A DNA stretch of 12,548 bases from an uncultured Sphingobium sp. GTDB taxonomy: Bacteria; Pseudomonadota; Alphaproteobacteria; Sphingomonadales; Sphingomonadaceae. Of this stretch, positions 7,570 through 12,548 are shown piece by piece. The notes beneath the pieces are model-generated. The model worked only from the letters and a program-made list of their open reading frames with translations, searched no databases and was not told where the DNA came from. Position 1 is the first letter of the stretch; each line of letters starts with the position of its first letter. Where the stretch lies: the NCBI GenBank assembly GCA_946885845.1, contig CAMPHJ010000055.1, positions 1-12,548 of the forward strand. The letters are read 5' to 3'. A program made the position numbers and the translations under genes.

Positions 7570-7618
7570 TTTTTCAACTTTTCTCAAAAAAATCGCGTTC
7601 AGCTCTAAAAGCTTTTTT
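7570..7618. promoter_or_regulatory. A/T-tract region upstream of and within the fliC promoter
   Basis: Runs of T or A occur at 7570-7574, 7579-7582, 7586-7592, 7607-7610 and 7613-7618, the first three at roughly 8-9 bp steps. In an otherwise GC-rich window this is a marked AT-rich patch, as expected for a bent or easily melted promoter element. No specific factor can be named. Confidence 0.4.
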
Positions 7619-7632
7619 CGCGCCGCCGTTAT
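7606..7632 (+). promoter_or_regulatory. Sigma-28 (FliA) promoter of fliC
   Basis: TAAA at 7606-7609, exactly 15 bases, then GCCGTTAT at 7625-7632. This matches the enterobacterial sigma-28 consensus TAAA-N15-GCCGATAA at all four -35 bases and six of eight -10 bases. Transcription would begin near 7639, giving a leader of about 55 nt before fliC. A sigma-28 gene lies at the right end of the window, which makes the assignment consistent. Confidence 0.75.
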
Positions 7633-7695
7633 CCCCTTTCGAGGCCGCAAGCAGCCTGATGGCAGCGACCTGATAGGACATAGAAAGGGAATATC

Positions 7696-8514
7696 ATGAC
7701 TGTTATCGGAACCAACTCTTCTGCTCTGCGCGCCATGAATGCATCGGCTTCGTCCAGCAAGGCGCTGGGCGTAGCGATGGAACGCCTGTCGACCGGCAAG
7801 CGCATCAACAGCGCCAAGGACGACGCCGCCGGTCTCGCCATCGCCGCGACCATGACTTCGCAGATCAAGGGCATGACCCAGGGCATCCGCAACGCCAACG
7901 ACGGCATCTCGATGGCGCAGACGGCGGAAGGCGCGCTGCAGGAAGTCACCAACATGTTGCAGCGTATGCGTGAACTGACGGTCCAGGCAGTCAACGGCAC
8001 CAACGATGCCGATGCGAAGACCAACATCCAGGCCGAAGTCGCGGCTTTGTCCACCCAGATCACGAACACGCTGACCAACACCGAATTCAACGGTCAGAAG
8101 CTGTTCGACGGCACGGCCGGCACCGCAGGCGTTGTCACTATCCAGGCTGGCGCCAACAGCAGCGACACGGTCGACATCACTTTCGACGATCTGGCGGCTG
8201 GCCTGGCGACGGTCCTCGCTGTCGACGTTACGACCGCTACCTCGGCGGATCTCGATGACTTCGGCACCGCGATCCAGGGCATCGCCACGGCCCGCGCAAC
8301 GCTGGGTTCGGTTCAGAACCAGCTGGAATCGGTGGTCAACAACCTGACCGCAAATGTAACCAACCTCTCCGACGCCCGCAGCCGCATCGAAGACGCTGAC
8401 TTCTCGTCGGAAACGACCGCTCTCGCCAAGTCGCAGATCCTGAGCCAGGCTTCGACGGCGATGCTCGCCCAGGCGAACCAGAGCCAGCAGAATGTTCTGA
8501 AGCTGATCCAGTAA
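7696..8514 (+). CDS. fliC: FliC, flagellin (short form)
   Basis: A 272-residue flagellin, the filament subunit exported through the flagellar channel. The N-terminal D0/D1 helices are typical (MTVIGTNSSALRAMN, RLSTGKRINSAKDDAAGLAIA, then NDGISMAQTAEGALQEVTNMLQRMRELTVQA, about residues 68-98). The C-terminal D1/D0 part is also typical (LGSVQNQLESVVNNLTANV, SDARSRIEDADFSSETT, then SQILSQASTAMLAQANQSQQNVLKLIQ). Only about 50-60 residues (140-195) lie between the two, so the surface-exposed D2/D3 domains are essentially missing, as in other compact alphaproteobacterial flagellins. There is no cysteine. GAAAGGGA ends 5 nt before the ATG. The gene has its own sigma-28 promoter and is transcribed divergently from the regulator operon. 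No flaF/flbT neighbours follow. Confidence 0.98.
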   Translation: MTVIGTNSSALRAMNASASSSKALGVAMERLSTGKRINSAKDDAAGLAIAATMTSQIKGMTQGIRNANDGISMAQTAEGALQEVTNMLQRMRELTVQAVNGTNDADAKTNIQAEVAALSTQITNTLTNTEFNGQKLFDGTAGTAGVVTIQAGANSSDTVDITFDDLAAGLATVLAVDVTTATSADLDDFGTAIQGIATARATLGSVQNQLESVVNNLTANVTNLSDARSRIEDADFSSETTALAKSQILSQASTAMLAQANQSQQNVLKLIQ

Positions 8515-8577
8515 TCACCGGATCACGACCTGAATTGACCGGCTGAGGCATTGGTCACCGCCAGCCAGTCATGCAAA

Positions 8578-8608
8578 CCCGGCGCTTAACCGTCCCCACC
8601 GCGCCGGG
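8578..8608 (+). terminator. Hairpin downstream of fliC
   Basis: CCCGGCGC (8578-8585) and GCGCCGGG (8601-8608) form a perfect 8-bp GC-only stem with a 15-nt loop, 64 nt after the fliC stop. No T-run follows, so it may stabilise the flagellin mRNA 3' end or help termination rather than be a classical terminator. Confidence 0.4.
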
Positions 8609-8636
8609 CGAGCACCTTCGATCAACGACCAAGCAA

Positions 8637-8666
8637 GAAGCCTCCGTCCCCCCGGGCGGAGGCTTC
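8637..8666 (+). terminator. Probable transcription terminator between fliC and opgG
   Basis: GAAGCCTCCG (8637-8646) and CGGAGGCTTC (8657-8666) form a perfect 10-bp stem with a 10-nt loop. The downstream sequence (ATCGCATTTC) is only weakly T-rich. It lies 122 nt after fliC and ends 29 nt before the opgG start. The remaining 181-nt gap shows no clear sigma-28, sigma-54 or sigma-70 promoter, so how opgGH is transcribed is open. An attenuator or leader structure for opgG is the alternative. Confidence 0.6.
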
Positions 8667-8695
8667 ATCGCATTTCGAGCAGGCCAAGGCTTGCA

Positions 8696-10213
8696 ATGTG
8701 GCGGCGCACGCCCATCATGAGCCGCATGACGAAAATCGACCGTCGCGCCATGATCGCCGCATCCGGCGCAGCGCTGTTCCTTCCCCGTTCCCTTTTCGCT
8801 CAAGCCGCAGCTGAGCGCTTTTCCTGGGAGGCGCTGGTGACAAGAGCCGGGCGCCTCGCCCGTGCGGCTTACCGGGAAACACCGCATCATCCCGGCGCAC
8901 GGAAGGTCGATTATGACGCCCTATATCAGGCGCGTTTTCGGGAGGATCGGACCATCTGGGGCGATCTGCCCGGCGATACTGGCGTACAGCTGTTCCCCTT
9001 GAGCGCGTCGGCGGAACAGCCGGTGGAAATCGCCCTAGTGGAAAATGGGCGGGCGACCCCGCTGCGTTACGACCCCGCCATGTTCGACGCGCCCGCGGAC
9101 AATGCCGTCCGCCAACTCGGCCCCGATGCGGGCTATGCCGGTTTTCGCGTGATGAACGCCGCGCGTGACGGCGACTGGCTGTCCTTCCTGGGGGCGAGCT
9201 ATTTCCGATCGCCCGGCGCGACCAGGCAATTCGGCCTGTCCGCCCGCGCCATCGCGATCAACACCAGCATGCCGGGCAAGGAAGAGTTTCCTCGGTTCAC
9301 CCATTTCTGGTTGGAGCGCACCGGGCGAAGCAGCCTTGTCATCTACGCGCTGCTGGATGGCCAATCGATCACGGGCGCCTTCCGCTTTGTCAGCGAATTG
9401 ACGCCGCAGGGCGTGCGGCAGGATGTGGATACCGCGTTGTTCCCACGCCGCTCCATCGCCGAACTGGGCCTGATGCCGATGACCAGCATGTTCTGGTATG
9501 ATCAGGCGAACCGGGCCACCCGTACCGACTGGCGGCCGGAAATCCATGATTCCGACCTGTTTTCATTTGTCAGTGCTGACGGAGCCGCGCATGGCCGTCC
9601 GCTCATCAACCCGACCGCCCCGCGGGTCAGCGTCTTTGCAGAGCGTAATCCCAAGGGATTTGGCCTGTTGCAGCGCGACCGGAATTTCGATCATTATCAG
9701 GATGACGGGGTTTTCTACGAACGCCGTCCCTCGCTATGGGCGGCCCCGCGCAAGCCATTGGAGACCGGGCAGATGCGCCTTTACGAATTTCCGACGACCA
9801 GCGAATATGTCGATAATATATGCGCCTACTGGACGCCATCCGCCCCTGTCCGCGCGGGTCGGCGGATCGATGCCAGCTATCGGTTGGACTGGTCGTCGGC
9901 GCGGTCACCGGGGGCGAGCGGCGTCGCCTTGCTGGAAAATATTTGGTCAGGCCAAGCGGGCGAAGCCGGGATCGACCGGCTGGTCCTGGATTTTTCCGGT
10001 GTGCCACAGGATGTCCGACCCGAAATCTGGGTCGATGTTGCCGACGGCACACTGGTCAAGAAAGGGGGGTATCCGGTGCTTCACCAGCCCGGTTTGTTCC
10101 GCGTTGCGCTTGACGCCCGACGCAATAGCGCCAAACCGATGGATATTCGGGTCCAACTTAGGAATGGCAATCGGCCTTTCAGCGAATATGTGCATTATCC
10201 CGTCGGCGCTTGA
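8696..10213 (+). CDS. opgG: OpgG/OpgD-family periplasmic glucan biosynthesis protein (MdoG/MdoD)
   Basis: A 505-residue exported protein required for osmoregulated periplasmic glucans. The N-terminus has a twin-arginine pattern (KIDRRAMIAASGAALFLP, residues 13-30) with a likely cleavage site after AQA (35-37). Family signatures follow: WLSFLGASYFRSPG (161-174), GLSARAIAINT (180-190), KEEFPRFTHFW (195-205), YALLDGQSITGAFRF (217-231), PMTSMFW (261-267), IHDSD (283-287), NPKGFGLLQRDRNFDHYQD (318-336) and RRPSLWAAPR. From memory of the E. coli proteins, the IHDSD and HYQD segments and the Tat-like signal match OpgD more closely than OpgG. These proteins act on beta-1,2-glucan in the periplasm (GH186 family). 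AAGG lies 6 nt before the chosen ATG; starts at 8717 and 8726 would shorten only the signal's n-region. opgH follows on the same strand. Confidence 0.93.
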   Translation: MWRRTPIMSRMTKIDRRAMIAASGAALFLPRSLFAQAAAERFSWEALVTRAGRLARAAYRETPHHPGARKVDYDALYQARFREDRTIWGDLPGDTGVQLFPLSASAEQPVEIALVENGRATPLRYDPAMFDAPADNAVRQLGPDAGYAGFRVMNAARDGDWLSFLGASYFRSPGATRQFGLSARAIAINTSMPGKEEFPRFTHFWLERTGRSSLVIYALLDGQSITGAFRFVSELTPQGVRQDVDTALFPRRSIAELGLMPMTSMFWYDQANRATRTDWRPEIHDSDLFSFVSADGAAHGRPLINPTAPRVSVFAERNPKGFGLLQRDRNFDHYQDDGVFYERRPSLWAAPRKPLETGQMRLYEFPTTSEYVDNICAYWTPSAPVRAGRRIDASYRLDWSSARSPGASGVALLENIWSGQAGEAGIDRLVLDFSGVPQDVRPEIWVDVADGTLVKKGGYPVLHQPGLFRVALDARRNSAKPMDIRVQLRNGNRPFSEYVHYPVGA

Positions 10214-10287
10214 TGGGTCCTGTCTGTATGGCAAAGGACACGCTTATGTTCCCGGCAAATGCCCAGGTTCCCGATCAATGGAAATGA
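10213..10287 (+). CDS. Possible small bridging reading frame between opgG and opgH (24 codons)
   Basis: The opgG stop overlaps an ATG as TGATG, and the frame so opened runs 24 codons (MGPVCMAKDTLMFPANAQVP, then DQWK) to a TGA at 10285-10287. One base later comes an in-frame ATG of opgH (10289). An internal ATG at 10246 has the best Shine-Dalgarno of this gap (AAGGA, 7 nt away) and would give a 13-residue peptide. The frame differs from the opgH frame. No function is recognised; it may serve only to pass ribosomes from opgG to opgH, or it may be a chance frame. Confidence 0.3.
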   Translation: MGPVCMAKDTLMFPANAQVPDQWK

Positions 10288-10288
10288 G

Positions 10289-12196
10289 ATGACGGTAAGC
10301 GGCGGCACGCATATTGGGGACAAGTCCGGCGAGGCAGGAATGAACCGGGGATTTGAGCTTGTGCCAGCCGAAATGCCCCTGGCCATGCCGGAACAGGATT
10401 TCGGCGCGACACCCCGCGACTTCCCCAGACGGCCATTCAACATCGACCAGGTCGCGCGGCGCATTCTGGTGGTGCTGCTCGCCCTGCTCCCCGCATCCAT
10501 GGCCGCGCATGAGATGCGGCGATCGATCGGTCTGGACGGCATTTCGATGTGGGAAGGCGTCTACCTGGCCCTGTTCATCCCGCTGTTCGCCTGGATCGCC
10601 TTTGGATTTGCGACCAGCCTGATCGGATTCCTGATCCTGACCATGGGCAAAGGCGCGGGCGTGCGCCGTCATCATGTGCAATTCGCAACGCCGCTCAAAG
10701 GCCGGACGGCAGTGCTGCTGCCGGTATGCAACGAGGATTTTCAGGAAGTATTGGACCGGCTGTCGATCATGGAAGCGTCGCTGACCCAGGTGATGGGCGG
10801 CGAGCGGTTCGAATTCTTCATTCTGAGCGATTCCAACGCGGCCAATGGCGAAATTGAGCGGCGCGCCTATCTGGACATTCGCGATGGTTTTTCGCGCCCG
10901 GTCCATTATCGCCGCCGCGCGCTGAACGTCGGACGCAAGCCTGGCAACATCGCCGAATGGGTGGAGCGGTTCGGCGGCGGCTACGACTATATGATCGTGC
11001 TGGACGCGGACAGCGTGATGAGCGGGCAGACGATGGCCAGGCTGGCGGCGGACATGGAGCGCCATCCGCATGTGGGCCTGATCCAGACCGTCCCCACCGT
11101 TGTCGGCGCATCTACCTTTTTTGCGCGCTGGCAGCAGTTTGCCAGCCGCCTGTTCGGCCCTATCTCCGCCGCTGGCATGATCTGGTGGGCGGGTTCGGAA
11201 GGCATGTTCTGGGGCCATAACGCGATCCTGCGGACCAAAGCCTTCGCGCAGAGCTGCGGATTGCCCGAACTGCCGGGTCGGGCGCCATTCGGTGGTCACA
11301 TCATGAGCCACGACATGATCGAGGCCGCACTGTTGCGCCGCCGCGGGTGGGACGTCCACATGGTGATGGCCGACGACAGTTTCGAGGAATTTCCCCCGTC
11401 CCTTCCCGACCTGGCGACCCGCGACCGGCGCTGGTGCCAAGGCAATATCCAGCATGTGCCGCTGATTTCCAGGATCAAGGCGCTGCATCCGGTCAGCCGG
11501 TTCCAACTGTTGGTGGGCGCTTCGGCCTATTGCACGTCGCCGCTCTGGCTGGCGTTGATGCTGGTGGTGCTGGGCGGTGCGCTGACCGGGGTGTGGCCAC
11601 CCAGCGCGATTTTGCCGTCTGGAGGATTGCTGGCGCTGACGGCGGTCCTGCTATTTGGCCCCAAGTTGCTGGCGATGCTGTGGGCCATGTTGGATCCGGC
11701 GCGGCGCATCGGTTTTGGCGGGGCGGCGCGGATGAGCCGAGGTTTGATCACCGACATAATGCTGTCGATCCTGATGGCGCCGGTAACGATGCTGACGCAG
11801 ACGATCAACCTGTTCGGCATTCTGATGGGCCGCAAAAGCGCGTGGAATGGTCAAACGCGCGACCGCGACGGCATGGCGATGGCGAGCGCGATTTGGCTGT
11901 TCAAATATCATATCATGCTGGGCAGCGGCCTAACCGTCCTGGCGGTGAAGGCGGGCACGTCGATCGGGTGGATGCTGCCGGTAGTTGCAGGATTGCTGCT
12001 GGCCCCTTTTCTGGCGGCACTGACCGCGCGCAAGGATCTGGGGCAAAAAGCCGGGCAAAGCGGGTTGTTTCAGGTGGCTGAGCCATGGTGGCGTGCGCAG
12101 AATTTCCAACCGATCCATCATCGGCTGACGTCGATTGACGATGCGCCGGTAAGGGCGTCTGTCAGGGTGCCGCCCGCGATCGCGAAGGATAGCTAG
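10289..12196 (+). CDS. opgH: OpgH, glucan biosynthesis glucosyltransferase (MdoH)
   Basis: A family 2 glycosyltransferase of the inner membrane (635 residues from this start) that polymerises the glucan backbone from UDP-glucose and moves it to the periplasm. Two hydrophobic segments near the N-terminus (about residues 58-74 and 89-119) precede the cytoplasmic catalytic domain: LLPVCNED (143-150), VLDADSVM (237-244, the DxD), FFARWQQF (277-284), GHNAILR (309-315), SHDMIEA (340-346) and RDRRWCQGN (378-386, the QxxRW equivalent). Five or so membrane segments follow (406-580). It lacks the long N- and C-terminal extensions of the 847-residue E. coli protein. The near-N-terminal PAEMPLAMPEQ motif is shared with shorter OpgH proteins. 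The start is uncertain: 10259 (no clear Shine-Dalgarno), 10289 (GGAA upstream, 1 nt after the bridging frame) or 10340 (GAGG, 5 nt spacing). Confidence 0.95.
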   Translation: MTVSGGTHIGDKSGEAGMNRGFELVPAEMPLAMPEQDFGATPRDFPRRPFNIDQVARRILVVLLALLPASMAAHEMRRSIGLDGISMWEGVYLALFIPLFAWIAFGFATSLIGFLILTMGKGAGVRRHHVQFATPLKGRTAVLLPVCNEDFQEVLDRLSIMEASLTQVMGGERFEFFILSDSNAANGEIERRAYLDIRDGFSRPVHYRRRALNVGRKPGNIAEWVERFGGGYDYMIVLDADSVMSGQTMARLAADMERHPHVGLIQTVPTVVGASTFFARWQQFASRLFGPISAAGMIWWAGSEGMFWGHNAILRTKAFAQSCGLPELPGRAPFGGHIMSHDMIEAALLRRRGWDVHMVMADDSFEEFPPSLPDLATRDRRWCQGNIQHVPLISRIKALHPVSRFQLLVGASAYCTSPLWLALMLVVLGGALTGVWPPSAILPSGGLLALTAVLLFGPKLLAMLWAMLDPARRIGFGGAARMSRGLITDIMLSILMAPVTMLTQTINLFGILMGRKSAWNGQTRDRDGMAMASAIWLFKYHIMLGSGLTVLAVKAGTSIGWMLPVVAGLLLAPFLAALTARKDLGQKAGQSGLFQVAEPWWRAQNFQPIHHRLTSIDDAPVRASVRVPPAIAKDS

Positions 12197-12203
12197 AATC
12201 GCC

Positions 12204-12225
12204 TGCTCCTGCCTACCCAGGAGCA
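12204..12225. terminator. Hairpin between the convergent opgH and fliA genes
   Basis: TGCTCCTG (12204-12211) and CAGGAGCA (12218-12225) form an 8-bp perfect stem with a 6-nt loop (CCTACC) in the 37-nt gap between the two stop codons. No T-run is present on either strand. Its position suits a shared, bidirectional 3'-end structure. Confidence 0.5.
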
Positions 12226-12233
12226 CAGGGGCG

Positions 12234-12548
12234 TCAATCCCAGTCGCGCAGCTTTTCCCGCAGCTTTTCAAGCGCCGCTTTCTTGATCTGGCACACGCGA
12301 GCAGCGCCGATATCCAGCGCCTGGCCAATCTCTTCCAAATTCAGTTCTTCCACAAAGTAGAGTTGTAGCACCAGGGCTTCGCGCTGCGGGAGTTCACTGA
12401 TGCAGCTGGCGAGAGCAGCTTTCAGTGATTCGCGCTCCATCACATCATCCGCCCTGTCCTCGACATCGGCGAACCACATGGACTGATCGGAATAGACCTC
12501 ATCCATGCTGGTGTGCTGGACCATTTCCGTCCCATCGGCGAGTTCGCG
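12234..12548 (-). CDS. fliA: FliA, sigma-28 RNA polymerase sigma factor (C-terminal part, runs off the right edge)
   Basis: The minus-strand frame is open from 12548 to the TGA at 12236-12234, giving the last 104 residues. It ends with a clear sigma region 4: LPQREALVLQLYFVEELNLEEIGQALDIGAARVCQIKKAALEKLREKL, where EELNLEEIG-x-x-L-x-x-(G/E)-x-x-RV-x-Q is the pattern of flagellar sigma-28 factors. Region 4 reads the -35 element. The internal ATG at 12524-12522 is not the true start, because the open frame continues upstream (RELADGTE) and regions 2 and 3 would lie outside the window. FliA is expected to transcribe late genes including fliC, whose promoter here fits. It is convergent with opgH, with 37 nt between stops. 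Confidence 0.93.
   Translation of the reverse strand, partial: RELADGTEMVQHTSMDEVYSDQSMWFADVEDRADDVMERESLKAALASCISELPQREALVLQLYFVEELNLEEIGQALDIGAARVCQIKKAALEKLREKLRDWD

Noticed and set aside
8536..8557. TGACC/GGTCA inverted repeat after fliC
   Set aside because: A 5-bp stem with a 12-nt loop is too weak to separate from chance next to the much stronger hairpins downstream.
10244..11506. A 420-codon minus-strand open frame
   Set aside because: It is antisense to opgH through its catalytic domain and has shadow-like composition.
1..12548. Mobile elements, CRISPR arrays, tRNA or rRNA genes, integrase or transposase fragments
   Set aside because: None seen; the sequence is accounted for by the flagellar and opg genes and short gaps.

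Overview
The window looks like a flagellar locus from a GC-rich alphaproteobacterium, most likely a sphingomonad (Sphingomonadaceae). The grounds are high GC content, a compact flagellin, an FlbD/FleQ-type sigma-54 activator next to fliE, and protein sequences that read as alphaproteobacterial. The family assignment is inference from sequence character, not from a database search.

Layout. Positions 1-7366 hold one tightly packed minus-strand operon, in transcription order: sigma-54-dependent regulator, fliE, fliF, fliG, fliH, fliI, fliJ and the 5' part of fliK, which runs off the left edge. Junctions are 12 nt, 3 nt, then overlaps of 8, 14, 4, 4 and 8 nt, so translation is probably coupled throughout. 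The products are the rod/MS-ring adaptor, MS ring, C-ring rotor protein, the export ATPase complex (FliH, FliI, FliJ) and the hook-length ruler.

Positions 7367-7695 form a divergent control region between the regulator and the flagellin gene. It holds a 19-bp palindrome with GG-N10-GC (sigma-54-like) spacing on both strands, further CGGCAA/TTGCCG half-sites, a TGACGTCA palindrome (a second copy lies in the start of the regulator gene), A/T tracts and a good sigma-28 promoter before fliC.

The plus strand then carries fliC (7696-8514), a 181-nt gap with two hairpins, and an opgG/opgH pair (8696-12196) for osmoregulated periplasmic glucan synthesis. The periplasmic protein is OpgD-like with a Tat-type signal. 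A 24-codon reading frame bridges opgG and opgH. At the right edge, convergent with opgH, is the 3' part of a sigma-28 gene (fliA), the factor expected to read the fliC promoter.

How it fits together: the regulator, presumably with RpoN, would drive the basal-body and export operon; FliA would then drive flagellin. Envelope-glucan genes lie between the two late flagellar genes fliC and fliA, which suggests shared control or a functional link to motility. I see no mobile element, tRNA, rRNA or CRISPR array. The most notable points are the symmetric promoter/operator cluster, the opg genes inside the flagellar locus, and the bridging small frame between opgG and opgH.
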